Source: Monoglobus sp964442605 (GTDB lineage: Bacteria > Bacillota > Clostridia > Monoglobales > Monoglobaceae). Taken from it: DNA of 64,000 nt. The stretch covers positions 1-64,000 of the forward strand of contig CAYTZR010000004.1 of the NCBI GenBank assembly GCA_964442605.1. Direction: 5' to 3'. The stretch's first letter is position 1; each line of letters starts with the position of its first letter. The translations under genes and the position numbers were made by a program. The notes under the pieces are model-generated. The model did not search any database. It worked only from the letters and a program-made list of their open reading frames with translations, and was not told the DNA's origin. Positions 1 to 7,734 of the stretch are shown piece by piece.

Positions 1-61
1 AATTTTGACCAAGAGCTTCCTTGATTAATTGCAAAGCAATTTTGACTAAGAGCTTGATTAA
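1..61. repeat. Short direct repeat pair at the window edge
   Basis: Two 18-bp copies (1-18 and 38-55) differ at one base and read AATTTTGAC(C/T)AAGAGCTT. Each is followed shortly by GATTAA, and a small hairpin (ATTGC/GCAAT) lies between them. The core TTTGACTAAG-GC also occurs at 8921-8936 and, reversed, at 44198-44213, so this may belong to a dispersed intergenic repeat family. No gene is visible from 1 to 347. Confidence 0.5.
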
Positions 62-64
62 ATG

Positions 65-210
65 AGCGTTAGCGAACACGTGAGGCGCGCAGGCGACTGC
101 CCTGTAAGGGCAAGATATAATTAGTGAATAGCCTTATATTTTTATTTGTTCTAAACTCCATTTACTTCTTTCTTAAAGGACTACTTTGTTCAAGCCTAGC
201 CCAGCATACA
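65..210 (+). repeat. Copy 1 of a ~146-bp intergenic direct repeat
   Basis: This stretch matches 3466-3612 in the same orientation. A block of 45 bp (79-123 against 3482-3526) is identical and includes a small CCCTGTAAGGG hairpin. The rest is similar with small indels, and both copies end in the same CTAGCCCAGCATAC. The two copies bracket the stalk-protein gene and the amino-acid ABC transporter. No coding capacity is seen. Confidence 0.75.
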
Positions 211-347
211 TTGCAATTTAAGCAATTTAAAAAATTTCAAATATACTTTACTTTTTCTTGACATATTCTTGATTTAAATGTATAATCATACAGTAGTGTA
301 AATTTAATCGGTTGCTGATTTGCAACCAAAAGAAAGGGAAGATATTC
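211..347 (+). promoter_or_regulatory. Consensus sigma-A promoter and hairpin leader, copy 1
   Basis: A perfect promoter is visible: TTGACA at 258-263, a 17-bp spacer and TATAAT at 281-286. The leader carries a hairpin GGTTGC/GCAACC (310-315 and 322-327), then an AGAAAGGGA ribosome site, then ATG at 348. The whole ~137 bp is duplicated at 881-1018 ahead of the ABC binding-protein gene. The hairpin is preserved in that copy through a G-U pair. Confidence 0.85.
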
Positions 348-815
348 ATGAAAAAAGTATTATCCTTTATTTTAATAATGAGCCTATGTATATGTTGTAG
401 TAATATATATGCAAATGAAACTAATAACGGGAATATATTGGTTTCTGTTAAAAACAACAATGTAGCTATAAGCATTAACGGCGAAATGATTGACTTTGTT
501 GACAAGCCCTTCATTGATGAAAATGGAAGAACACAAGTTCCTGTAAGAGTATTATGTGAGTTTTTAAATAAAAGGGTTTATTGGTTTGAAAATCCACAGA
601 GAGTTGCGATTTCAACAGTTCCGGCAGATTTGGATAATACTGATGGCGGCGCCGGCGGTGACAGTATTCAGTTTGTTATCGGAGAGAATAAATATTTCAA
701 AAACGGGAAAGAATTTCCTATGGATACTGCTGCAATGATTATCAATAATTGCACATATATTCCCTTAAGGATAGCCGGAGAGTTCTTGAATTATGAGGTA
801 ATATGGCAAGAATAA
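348..815 (+). CDS. Secreted stalk-domain (copper amine oxidase N-terminal-like) protein
   Basis: This encodes a 155-residue protein with an N-terminal signal sequence (MKKVLSFIL then a hydrophobic run, mature part near residue 22). The body has the signature of the 'stalk' or copper-amine-oxidase N-terminal-like domain: VPVRVLCEFLN then VYWFE, and later a second half YIPLRIAGEFLNYEVIW. Such domains are common on exported Clostridia proteins and probably mediate cell-surface or scaffold interactions. No enzymatic residues are seen. The ATG at 348 was chosen because AGAAAGGGA precedes it; the longer frame from a TTG at 312 would run through the leader hairpin. It is a single-gene unit followed by a terminator. 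Two further stalk proteins occur in the window. Confidence 0.8.
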   Translation: MKKVLSFILIMSLCICCSNIYANETNNGNILVSVKNNNVAISINGEMIDFVDKPFIDENGRTQVPVRVLCEFLNKRVYWFENPQRVAISTVPADLDNTDGGAGGDSIQFVIGENKYFKNGKEFPMDTAAMIINNCTYIPLRIAGEFLNYEVIWQE

Positions 816-844
816 ATTAAAAAATTAAACCAATATTGTTGAAG

Positions 845-877
845 TGACCTTGCTCCGACTCGGAACATGGTCATTTT
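845..877 (+). terminator. Probable Rho-independent terminator
   Basis: TGACC (845-849) pairs with GGTCA (869-873), and inside it TCCG pairs with CGGA with a few mismatches between the stems. TTTT follows. It lies between the stalk-protein stop and the second promoter copy. Confidence 0.6.
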
Positions 878-880
878 ATA

Positions 881-1018
881 TTGCAATTTAGGAGGATTTA
901 AAAAATTTCAAATATACTTTACTTTTTCTTGACATATTCTTGATTTAAAGGTATAATTATACAATAGTGTAAATTTAATCGGTTGCTGATTTGCAGCCGG
1001 AAGAAAGGGAAGATATTT
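881..1018 (+). promoter_or_regulatory. Consensus sigma-A promoter and hairpin leader, copy 2
   Basis: TTGACA (929-934), a 17-bp spacer and TATAAT (952-957) form an ideal promoter. The leader hairpin is GGTTGC (981-986) with GCAGCC (993-998), and a purine-rich ribosome site ends just before ATG 1019. It is a near-identical copy of 211-347, which suggests the two genes are co-regulated or that one leader was copied onto the other gene. Confidence 0.85.
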
Positions 1019-1834
1019 ATGAAAAAGTTATTTGCATTATTGACTGCCGCTTGCTTAGCGGTAGGAATGTTGGCAGGCTGCGGCGCTTCCACAAGCACCA
1101 CAAGCACCACAGGCACCACGAGTACAACAGAAACCGAAAAGGACAGCGCTTCGGCAAAGAAGTGGGTTATCGCCACAGATACTGTCTTTAAGCCGTTTGA
1201 ATACACCGACGCAAACGGAGATTTTGTAGGTATTGATGTTGACATCGTTGCCGCTATTGCCGATGATCAGGGCTTTGAATATGAGCTCAAGAGTCTTGGC
1301 TGGGACGCTTCAATCGCCGCTTGCCAGGCAGGACAGGCCGACGGTATGATTGCCGGCGCTTCGATTACCGATGAACGCAAGGAAAGCGGTTGGATTTTCT
1401 CTGACGGATATTATAACGCTACACAGTCGATAGCTGTTCTGTCCGATTCCGATGTTGCGGGCTTTGAAGACTTATCCGGTAAGACTGTAGCCGTAAAGAC
1501 CGGTACTCAGGGCGCGACGTATGCCGAAAGCCTAAAGGATGAATACGGCTTTAACATCACATATTTTGAGGACTCGCCGACAATGTATCAGGCGGTTACC
1601 GGCGGTCAGGCTGTAGCTTGCTTTGAGGATACCCCGATTATGGCGGCGTCAATAAAAGAAGGCTCTCTTGATCTTAAGATTGTCGATGGCACGGAAAACG
1701 AAGGAAGTCCTTACGGATTTGCCATCTTCAATGAAGACAATCAGGAACTCATTGATATGTTTAACAAAGGTCTTGAGAACATAAAGGCAAATGGAGTATA
1801 CGATTCGATTATTGCTAATTATCTCGGTGAATAA
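1019..1834 (+). CDS. Amino-acid ABC transporter substrate-binding lipoprotein
   Basis: This is a 271-residue periplasmic-binding-protein type 3 (polar amino acid, HisJ/GlnH-like) lipoprotein. The signal peptide ends in a lipobox LAGC with lipidated Cys21. A Ser/Thr-rich linker of about 20 residues follows, then the ligand-binding core (VIATDTVFKPFEY, the aspartate-containing strand VGIDVDIVAAIA, and later GKTVAVKTGTQGA). It would sit on the outer face of the membrane and deliver a polar amino acid, possibly cystine or glutamine, to the permease encoded downstream. The specificity cannot be read from the sequence. The start at 1019 follows AAGAAAGGGA. Confidence 0.93.
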   Translation: MKKLFALLTAACLAVGMLAGCGASTSTTSTTGTTSTTETEKDSASAKKWVIATDTVFKPFEYTDANGDFVGIDVDIVAAIADDQGFEYELKSLGWDASIAACQAGQADGMIAGASITDERKESGWIFSDGYYNATQSIAVLSDSDVAGFEDLSGKTVAVKTGTQGATYAESLKDEYGFNITYFEDSPTMYQAVTGGQAVACFEDTPIMAASIKEGSLDLKIVDGTENEGSPYGFAIFNEDNQELIDMFNKGLENIKANGVYDSIIANYLGE

Positions 1835-1856
1835 TTATATGCAATAGTTATACAGA

Positions 1857-1900
1857 CGAGAGGTGACTGCTGTGTTTTCAGAGACGCGGCAGCCCTCTCG
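1857..1900 (+). other. Intercistronic stem-loop between binding protein and permease
   Basis: CGAGAGG (1857-1863) pairs with CCTCTCG (1894-1900), and CTGC (1867-1870) pairs with GCAG (1889-1892). Only GTTT follows, so termination would be partial. Such hairpins after binding-protein genes usually protect the upstream mRNA and lower permease expression, which is the likely role here. Confidence 0.6.
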
Positions 1901-1918
1901 GTTTAAGTAGGAGGCAAA

Positions 1919-2590
1919 ATGGTTCAAATTATAACAACCTATGGAGTTCTGTTGCTGCGCGCAATGGGTCAGACACTGCTTCTCGCGCTGTGTGGTCTGT
2001 TTTTCGCGTGTATCTTAGGATTGATTTTCGGTATGCTGAGCGTACTTAAAAATAAAGTATGTAATGTTATAGCTCAGGTTTTTGTTGATGTTATACGCGG
2101 AGTACCGATGATAGTTCTTGCTTTTTTTGTATTCTTCGGAATTCCATATCTTTTTAACAACATTCTCGGAATAGGCAATGTGACGCTTTCCGCTCTTCAG
2201 GCGGGTACCGTCTGTCTCGCGCTGAACTGCGGTGCATATATGGCGGAGATTATCCGCGCGGGAATTCAATCGGTTGATAAAGGACAAATGGAGGCTTCAA
2301 GAAGTCTCGGTCTGCCCTATTGGCGCGCTATGCAGCGTGTTGTACTGCCGCAAGCCATACGCACTATGATTCCGAGTATTATAAATCAATTTATAATCAC
2401 ACTGAAGGACACGTCAATTCTGTCGGTTATAGGCTTTCCGGAGCTTGTAAATACCGCAAAGAACGTTCAGGCCAACACATTTATGTCTTTCCAGACATGG
2501 GCAATAGTTGCCGTAATGTACCTGATAGTAATAACCTTGCTTTCAAAGCTCGCAAAAGTAGCGGAGAGGAGGCTTAACCGTGGCCGTTAA
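1919..2590 (+). CDS. Amino-acid ABC transporter permease
   Basis: This encodes a 223-residue membrane permease of the HisM/GlnP family with about five hydrophobic segments. The cytoplasmic EAA loop is clear (MEASRSLGLPYWRAMQRVVLP, around residues 124-144) and couples to the ATPase. The N-terminal region VIRGVPMIVLAFFVFFG and the AYMAEIIRAGIQSV segment are typical of the polar amino-acid subfamily. The ATG follows TAGGAGG at an ideal distance. The 3' end overlaps the ATPase gene by 11 bp, so the two are translationally coupled. Confidence 0.93.
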   Translation: MVQIITTYGVLLLRAMGQTLLLALCGLFFACILGLIFGMLSVLKNKVCNVIAQVFVDVIRGVPMIVLAFFVFFGIPYLFNNILGIGNVTLSALQAGTVCLALNCGAYMAEIIRAGIQSVDKGQMEASRSLGLPYWRAMQRVVLPQAIRTMIPSIINQFIITLKDTSILSVIGFPELVNTAKNVQANTFMSFQTWAIVAVMYLIVITLLSKLAKVAERRLNRGR

Positions 2591-3326
2591 TAAAAATAAT
2601 ATAAAAATTCATGTTTCTCACCTTAAGAAGAGCTTCGGTAAGCTTGAGGTTTTAAAAGATATTTCAACCGATATATACGAGGGTGAGGTTGTTGTTATAA
2701 TAGGACCGTCCGGAAGCGGCAAATCCACGTTTTTACGCTGTATGAACCGACTTGAGGATATTACATCGGGCGACGTCATTGTGGACGGAAGCAATATTTC
2801 AGACAATAAGATAGATATAAACAAGGTTCGTGAAAACGTGGGAATGGTTTTCCAGCACTTTAACCTTTTCAACAATCTGAACGTACTGAAAAACCTGATG
2901 CTTGCGCCTGTTGATTTAAAAAAGGCTACAAAGGAAGAAGCAAGGGATCAGGCAATGCGTATGCTTGACAGAGTAGGGCTTTCGGAAAAAGCGGATGAAT
3001 ATCCAAGCAGACTTTCGGGAGGTCAGAAGCAGCGTGTAGCTATTGCGCGCGCACTGTGCATGAACCCGGATATAATGCTGTTTGACGAGCCGACGTCGGC
3101 TCTTGATCCGGAAATGGTAGGCGATGTTCTGAATGTTATGAAACGGCTTGCCGCAGAAGGAATGACTATGGTAATAGTTACTCATGAGATGGGATTTGCG
3201 AGAGAGGTTGCCGACCGCGTGATATTTATGGACGGCGGATACATAGTTGAGGAAGGAACTCCCGATGAGGTTATACGCCATCCCAAGGAGCCCAGAACAA
3301 TTGATTTTATAAATAAGGTTTTGTAA
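2580..3326 (+). CDS. Amino-acid ABC transporter ATP-binding protein
   Basis: This is a 248-residue ABC ATPase of the GlnQ/HisP type. All motifs are present in order: Walker A GPSGSGKST, Q-loop VFQHFNLF, signature LSGGQKQRVAIARAL, Walker B IMLFDEP with the D-loop SALDPE, and the switch histidine in VTHEM. The start is a GTG at 2580, preceded by GGAGAGGAGG and overlapping the permease end. Together with the two preceding genes it makes a complete importer. Confidence 0.95.
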   Translation: MAVNKNNIKIHVSHLKKSFGKLEVLKDISTDIYEGEVVVIIGPSGSGKSTFLRCMNRLEDITSGDVIVDGSNISDNKIDINKVRENVGMVFQHFNLFNNLNVLKNLMLAPVDLKKATKEEARDQAMRMLDRVGLSEKADEYPSRLSGGQKQRVAIARALCMNPDIMLFDEPTSALDPEMVGDVLNVMKRLAAEGMTMVIVTHEMGFAREVADRVIFMDGGYIVEEGTPDEVIRHPKEPRTIDFINKVL

Positions 3327-3348
3327 TTTGTTTTTGTAATTTAAAAAA

Positions 3349-3378
3349 TTAATGCCCCCGATTTTTCGGGGGCATTAA
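3349..3378. terminator. GC-rich terminator hairpin (bidirectional)
   Basis: TTAATGCCCCCGA pairs perfectly with TCGGGGGCATTAA around a short T loop. There is no T tract after it on the plus strand, but an A run (3343-3348) precedes it. It may therefore work at least as well for minus-strand transcripts arriving from the glutamate synthase operon. Confidence 0.75.
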
Positions 3379-3404
3379 CGTGTCTGCAAATCACAAATAA
3401 TGCA

Positions 3405-3449
3405 TGATAAAAGGCTTTGCCGGTTCTCTGTGCCACTCACAGAGTGGCA
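3405..3449. repeat. REP-like palindromic element
   Basis: TGATAAAAGGCTTTG (3405-3419) nearly matches the left arm of the large palindrome at 36337-36411. It is followed by a perfect 8-bp hairpin TGCCACTC/GAGTGGCA (3431-3438 and 3442-3449). It looks like a partial member of a small dispersed palindromic repeat family. Confidence 0.5.
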
Positions 3450-3465
3450 ATGCAAGCAACGGTAG

Positions 3466-3612
3466 GCGAACGCAGTGAGCGCGTGAGGCGCGCAGGCGAC
3501 TGCCCTGTAAGGGCAAGATATAATTAATGAATTGCCTTATATTTTATTTGTTCCAAATCCCATTTACTTTAAGCGTAGCCGCTTAGTTCGCTCAAGACTA
3601 GCCCAGCATACA
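3466..3612 (+). repeat. Copy 2 of the ~146-bp intergenic direct repeat
   Basis: This is the partner of 65-210. It has the same orientation, an identical 45-bp core (3482-3526) and the same end CTAGCCCAGCATAC. The middle has an extra AAGCGTAGCCGCTT palindrome that copy 1 lacks. Recombination between the copies could delete or duplicate the 3.4 kb between them. Confidence 0.75.
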
Positions 3613-3735
3613 TCAGCATGTTAATGGTTTGTGACCTCGTTTATCTGATAAAACGGACTGCCTTATAAGGCACGAACCTGCTGCGCAGCTCCGGTCACTC
3701 CCGCTCGCCGAACCCGGGCGGGACACCAATATTCT
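3613..3735. other. Non-coding stretch rich in palindromes
   Basis: No gene is seen between the repeat and the glutamate synthase operon end. It contains two perfect palindromes, TGCCTTATAAGGCA (3659-3672) and GCTGCGCAGC (3680-3689). A CCCGC/GCGGG pair follows near 3700-3722. Any of these could form RNA hairpins at the 3' end of the minus-strand operon transcript. Confidence 0.4.
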
Positions 3736-4461
3736 TTAGCACGCTGTGTAAATCTGCTTATACGGATTATTTGAATTTGGAACCAATACAAAGAAGTTCT
3801 TCTTCATTATTGTTACCTTATCACCGCCGAACAGACTGATATATTCGTCTATATATTCCTCTATTTCTTTTAAATCGGCTTTTTCAGCCTTTCTGGCAAT
3901 AACCTGAGGCGGTAAGTCAAACGGAAGCTCCTCGCATCTTATAAATATCTTTCCGCCGTGCATTCCTGTCGCGCAAAATCTTTCAACAACGGTCTTTTTA
4001 TCATCATGCCCTATTCCCAGCACAATAATATATCCGCCCGCCTGATACTCGCCGAGGAAGCTTCCCGCCTTTCCGCCGATTACCAAAACCGGTACCTTAT
4101 CCTTATACGCCTTCATATGAATACCCGCACGGTAGCCCGCGTCACCCTTGACGAAAATCCTTCCGCCTCTCATCGCGTAGCCCGTTGCGTCGCCCGATGA
4201 ACCGTGTATAGCTATCAAGCCGTCATTCATGGTGTCGCCTGTCGCGTCTTGGGCATTGCCGTAAACGGTAACGGTTCCGCCGTTTAAATACGCGCCCAGA
4301 GCGTTGCCGGGGGTGCCGTTTACAGTAAGCTCCTTGCCTGAAATTCCGCAGCCGATATAACGCTGACCCAAACAGTTGTCAACCTCTATCTTTTTGTCCT
4401 TTGTCGCGCGAATTTTCTTGTTTATCACATCATAATAGGTAAGCCCCGCATTTATCCTCAT
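3736..4461 (-). CDS. Glutamate synthase GXGXG-domain subunit
   Basis: This encodes a 241-residue protein matching the C-terminal GXGXG right-handed beta-helix domain of the large glutamate synthase subunit as a separate polypeptide (the archaeal/Clostridia 'gltB3' arrangement). The repeated glycine pattern is visible (YIGCGISGKEL, GNALGAYLNGG, GDTMNDGLIAIHG, GYAMRGGRIFVKG, GYRAGIHMKAY). In the family the domain is structural and links the amidotransferase and synthase parts. It is the last gene of the five-gene operon and starts within a TAATG overlap with the preceding oxidoreductase gene. No catalytic residues are expected. Confidence 0.85.
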   Translation of the reverse strand: MRINAGLTYYDVINKKIRATKDKKIEVDNCLGQRYIGCGISGKELTVNGTPGNALGAYLNGGTVTVYGNAQDATGDTMNDGLIAIHGSSGDATGYAMRGGRIFVKGDAGYRAGIHMKAYKDKVPVLVIGGKAGSFLGEYQAGGYIIVLGIGHDDKKTVVERFCATGMHGGKIFIRCEELPFDLPPQVIARKAEKADLKEIEEYIDEYISLFGGDKVTIMKKNFFVLVPNSNNPYKQIYTAC

Positions 4462-5699
4462 TACCTTACACCTCCCAAATCGTCTTTTCTCACAGCCTGT
4501 GAAAACGCCATCTCCTGAGGTCTGTCAATAATTGCCTCAAAGTCTATCTCATCGAGAGGTATCTGTTCTCTGACCAATCTGGTATAAATTCCGGCTCTTT
4601 CGATATTGTCAATCAGTATAAAGCCCTTTAGTAAATTGTCGGCAGTAACAAGCTTTTTATATCTGTTTCCATCGCGTGATACAATTTCCTCACCGCTGTA
4701 ATCCCCCGCTGTAATAACATGCAGTCCCCAAAAGCCTATAGCGTTCATCGGGATAGCGTCATCGTAGAGGGCGTCGCCGCCGCTCATATTGCAACCGGCG
4801 GCATGTCCCATCATGTACGCATTCGGCAAGAGAGCCAAAACCTGCGTCTTTCCGGTTATGCTGTTTAAGCTCTCGGCACAGTCGCCCGCAGCGTATACAT
4901 CGTTAAGAGTTGTTTCGCACTTTAAATTTGTCACAATACCGCGATTGACCTCTCCGCCGGCATCGGCAACAAGCCCTGTGTTGGCACGAACACCGACAGC
5001 GATAACCACAACGTCGTACCCGACTTCACTTCCGCTATTGAGTGTTGCGATACCGTCTTTAAACTCCGCAACACTGTCCTCCAAATAAAATTTTACGCCA
5101 TGACTCTCTATATGCTTTTGTATGATTGACGAGCCCTCCTCGTCGAGAATGCTCGGCAAAATCCTGTTCGCGAGGTCAACAACAGTCAGGCTTCCGACTT
5201 TATCACCTATACCCTCGGCACACTTCAGACCGATAAGTCCCGCTCCCACTATAAGCACGCGGCTGCTTTTGTCAATCGCCGCATCCAATGCCTTGGCGTC
5301 GTCCAGCGTCATAAAAGTAAACTTCTTTTCAACCGTGTCCAGCCCTTTCATGGGCGGAATAAACGGTGATGAACCTGTAGCAACCAGCAGCTTTCCGTAT
5401 TCATATTCATCTCCGCTGCTTAAGTAAACCTTTTTCTTTTTGGGATCGATTTTTTCGGCTCTTGTTCCCAAAATCAAGTCCACGTAGTTCTTTTTGTAAA
5501 AATTATCCGGTCTGTAGGCAAGCATTTTTTCCTCCGTTGTCTTGCCCCAAATCATATATGAGATAAGCGGTCGCCCGTAAACCTTATAATTTTCGTCTGT
5601 CACAACACAAATACTGCCGTTTTTGTCGTTCTCGCGTATGCCCTCTATACAACCGACAGCGGCAGTCGAGTTCCCGATTATAAAATAATCATACTTCAA
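4461..5699 (-). CDS. FAD-dependent NAD(P)H oxidoreductase of the glutamate synthase operon
   Basis: This is a 412-residue pyridine nucleotide-disulfide oxidoreductase-type flavoprotein. An N-terminal FAD dinucleotide fold (YFIIGNSTAAVG), a second NAD-binding fold near residues 145-175 (RVLIVGAGLIGLKCAEG) and the C-terminal FAD motif VYAAGDCAE are present. There is no redox-active CXXXXC, so it resembles NADH:rubredoxin/ferredoxin-type reductases. In this operon it most likely passes electrons from NAD(P)H to the synthase through the ferredoxin. Its stop overlaps the next start by one base. Confidence 0.87.
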   Translation of the reverse strand: MKYDYFIIGNSTAAVGCIEGIRENDKNGSICVVTDENYKVYGRPLISYMIWGKTTEEKMLAYRPDNFYKKNYVDLILGTRAEKIDPKKKKVYLSSGDEYEYGKLLVATGSSPFIPPMKGLDTVEKKFTFMTLDDAKALDAAIDKSSRVLIVGAGLIGLKCAEGIGDKVGSLTVVDLANRILPSILDEEGSSIIQKHIESHGVKFYLEDSVAEFKDGIATLNSGSEVGYDVVVIAVGVRANTGLVADAGGEVNRGIVTNLKCETTLNDVYAAGDCAESLNSITGKTQVLALLPNAYMMGHAAGCNMSGGDALYDDAIPMNAIGFWGLHVITAGDYSGEEIVSRDGNRYKKLVTADNLLKGFILIDNIERAGIYTRLVREQIPLDEIDFEAIIDRPQEMAFSQAVRKDDLGGVR

Positions 5700-5718
5700 T
5701 TTTATTCATCCTTTCAAA

Positions 5719-5774
5719 AAATTAAACCCGCCAAATTAATCCCGCTAAATTAAACCAGCTAAATTAATTCCGAT
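5719..5774. repeat. Tandem repeat, four copies of a 14-bp unit
   Basis: Four exact-length units (5719-5732, 5733-5746, 5747-5760, 5761-5774) share AAATTAA and a C-rich second half. The array starts five bases after the ferredoxin stop (minus strand) and fills almost the whole gap to the next ribosome site. It belongs to a pattern of gene-end tandem repeats seen throughout the window. Confidence 0.8.
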
Positions 5775-5778
5775 CTTA

Positions 5779-6213
5779 TTATCTCTCCTCGTACACTATT
5801 GCTCTGTTGGGACAACCCTTTACACAAGCCGGCTCCCCGGACTGATTGTCCATGCACAGCTGGCACTTCTGCACCACCGAATGGTCGGCTGACGGCATTA
5901 TCGCGCCATATGGACACGACAGAATACATGTGTAGCAGCCGACACACTTATCCGTGTCGATTACCACTACGCCGTCATCACCCTTTGACAACGCACCTGA
6001 GATACAGCCCTTAACGCAGAGAGCGTCGGTGCAATGCCGGCAATTTACGGCAAAGCTGATGGTATTATCGCCCTCAACCTGAATTCTCGGATGAATTACC
6101 TTTCCCTTTAACGCTTTTACCATATCATCTATTCCTGAATTGGCAAAAGCGCATTGATACTCACATAAATGGCAGCCGAGGCACCATTCTTCATTTACAT
6201 AAATTCTTTTCAT
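5779..6213 (-). CDS. 4Fe-4S ferredoxin-type electron-transfer subunit
   Basis: This is a 144-residue polyferredoxin of the CooF/HycB/DmsB type with four cysteine clusters able to hold up to four [4Fe-4S] centres: CLGCHLCEYQC, CRHCTDALCVKGC, CVGCYTCILSCP, and CQLC followed by CVKGCP. It sits between the FMN synthase subunit and the FAD oxidoreductase genes, so the likely role is electron transfer between them. The protein is cytoplasmic and has no signal peptide. Confidence 0.88.
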   Translation of the reverse strand: MKRIYVNEEWCLGCHLCEYQCAFANSGIDDMVKALKGKVIHPRIQVEGDNTISFAVNCRHCTDALCVKGCISGALSKGDDGVVVIDTDKCVGCYTCILSCPYGAIMPSADHSVVQKCQLCMDNQSGEPACVKGCPNRAIVYEER

Positions 6214-6227
6214 TTTTCGCAGCCCCC

Positions 6228-7733
6228 TTATTCACCCGCATGCTTAATTCCCAAGATTTCCAGTTCCTTTTCGGTCATTCCTACGCCTCTTAGCATAAGT
6301 CTGTTGCCTCTCAGAGCCTCGATTGAGTTAATACCCATACCGCCCATCATCTCCTTGATTTCATGGGTCCAAGCGTGAATCAGATTGACAAGCCTCTGCT
6401 TTCCATCCTCCGGGTTAAGCCTTTTTACAAGCTCGGGAACTTGGGTTGCAATACCCCAGTTGCACTTACCGCTGTTGCAGCTGCGGCACAGATGGCATCC
6501 CAGCGCGATAAGCGCGGAAGTCGCGATATATACCGCATCGGCTCCCAGCGCGATGGCCTTTATTATGTCGGCGCTGCTTCTGATGCTGCCTCCGGCTACT
6601 ACAGACACATTATCTCTTATTCCCTCTTCGCGCAGTCTTTGATCAACGCTCGCGAGAGCCAGCTCGATCGGGATACCTACGTTATCACGTATTCTCTTAG
6701 GCGCGGCACCGGTACCGCCTCTGTAACCGTCAATCGCGATTATATCGGCTCCGCTTCTCGCTATACCGCTGGCTATTGCCGCGACGTTATGTACAGCCGC
6801 AATCTTCACGATAACCGGCTTTTTGTAGTCGCACGCCTCCTTGAGAGAAAATACAAGCTGTCTTAAATCCTCTATCGAGTATATATCATGGTGAGGCGCG
6901 GGAGAAATAGCGTCCGTACCCTCCGGTATCATCCTTGTTTTTGAAATATCGCCTACAATCTTTGCTCCGGGAAGATGTCCGCCGATACCCGGCTTCGCGC
7001 CCTGTCCCATTTTTATTTCGATCGCGGCACCCGCGTTCAGATAATCCTCATGAACTCCGAAACGTCCCGATGCAACCTGAACTATAGTATTGGGGCCGTA
7101 TCTGTAAAAATCCTCATGAAGTCCGCCCTCGCCCGTGTTGTAAAAAATTCCCAGCTCCTCCGCCGCTGCCGCAAGGCTTTTGTGGGCGTTGTAGCTTATG
7201 GAACCGTATGACATGGCGGAAAACATTATGGGAACCTCAAGCTCAAGCTGAGGTGAGGTCTCCGGAATGATATTTCCGTTTCTGTCGCGCTTTATCTCGC
7301 TTGTCTTTTTACCTAAGTAAGTCTTTGTTTCCATCGGCTCACGCAGCGGGTCTATGGACGGATTGGTGACCTGTGACGCGTTTATCAAAATCTTGTCCCA
7401 GTACACGGGATATTCCTTAGGATTGCCCATCGCCGCGAGCAGCACGGCTCCCGTTCCCGCTTGACGTATAACATCGCTTATTACTTCGTTTGTCCAGTTT
7501 GCGTTAATCTTAAATGTATTATCGCTCTTTACTATTTTAAGAGCGTTTGTCGGGCAAAGACAGACACACCTCTGGCAGTCAACACAGGTTTTGCTGTCGC
7601 TTACCATCTTGCCCAAATCCTCATCATAGCGGTGTACTGAGTTCGCGCACTGTCTCTCGCACACGCGGCAACCTATGCATAAATCGGGATTTCGAACAGC
7701 CTCGTATTCGGGATATAAATAATCGCGTACCAT
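6228..7733 (-). CDS. Glutamate synthase FMN/Fe-S central subunit (GltB2-type)
   Basis: This encodes 501 residues with two N-terminal [4Fe-4S] ferredoxin motifs (CIGCRVCERQC and CVDCQRCVCLCP). They are fused to the FMN-binding synthase TIM barrel of glutamate synthase (MFSAMSYGSIS, NTGEGG, KMGQGAKPGIGG, IDGYRGGTGAAP). Near the C terminus is the [3Fe-4S] cluster segment CHLCRSCNSGKCNWGIATQ. It converts 2-oxoglutarate and ammonia to glutamate. The ATG at 7733 was preferred because GGAGGTG precedes it by nine bases; a TTG at 7751 would extend it by six residues. It starts one base after the amidotransferase stop. Confidence 0.92.
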   Translation of the reverse strand: MVRDYLYPEYEAVRNPDLCIGCRVCERQCANSVHRYDEDLGKMVSDSKTCVDCQRCVCLCPTNALKIVKSDNTFKINANWTNEVISDVIRQAGTGAVLLAAMGNPKEYPVYWDKILINASQVTNPSIDPLREPMETKTYLGKKTSEIKRDRNGNIIPETSPQLELEVPIMFSAMSYGSISYNAHKSLAAAAEELGIFYNTGEGGLHEDFYRYGPNTIVQVASGRFGVHEDYLNAGAAIEIKMGQGAKPGIGGHLPGAKIVGDISKTRMIPEGTDAISPAPHHDIYSIEDLRQLVFSLKEACDYKKPVIVKIAAVHNVAAIASGIARSGADIIAIDGYRGGTGAAPKRIRDNVGIPIELALASVDQRLREEGIRDNVSVVAGGSIRSSADIIKAIALGADAVYIATSALIALGCHLCRSCNSGKCNWGIATQVPELVKRLNPEDGKQRLVNLIHAWTHEIKEMMGGMGINSIEALRGNRLMLRGVGMTEKELEILGIKHAGE

Positions 7734-7734
7734 T

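Noticed and set aside
312..347. Upstream TTG start for the first stalk protein
   Set aside because: It would translate through the conserved leader hairpin and ribosome site; ATG 348 is properly spaced.
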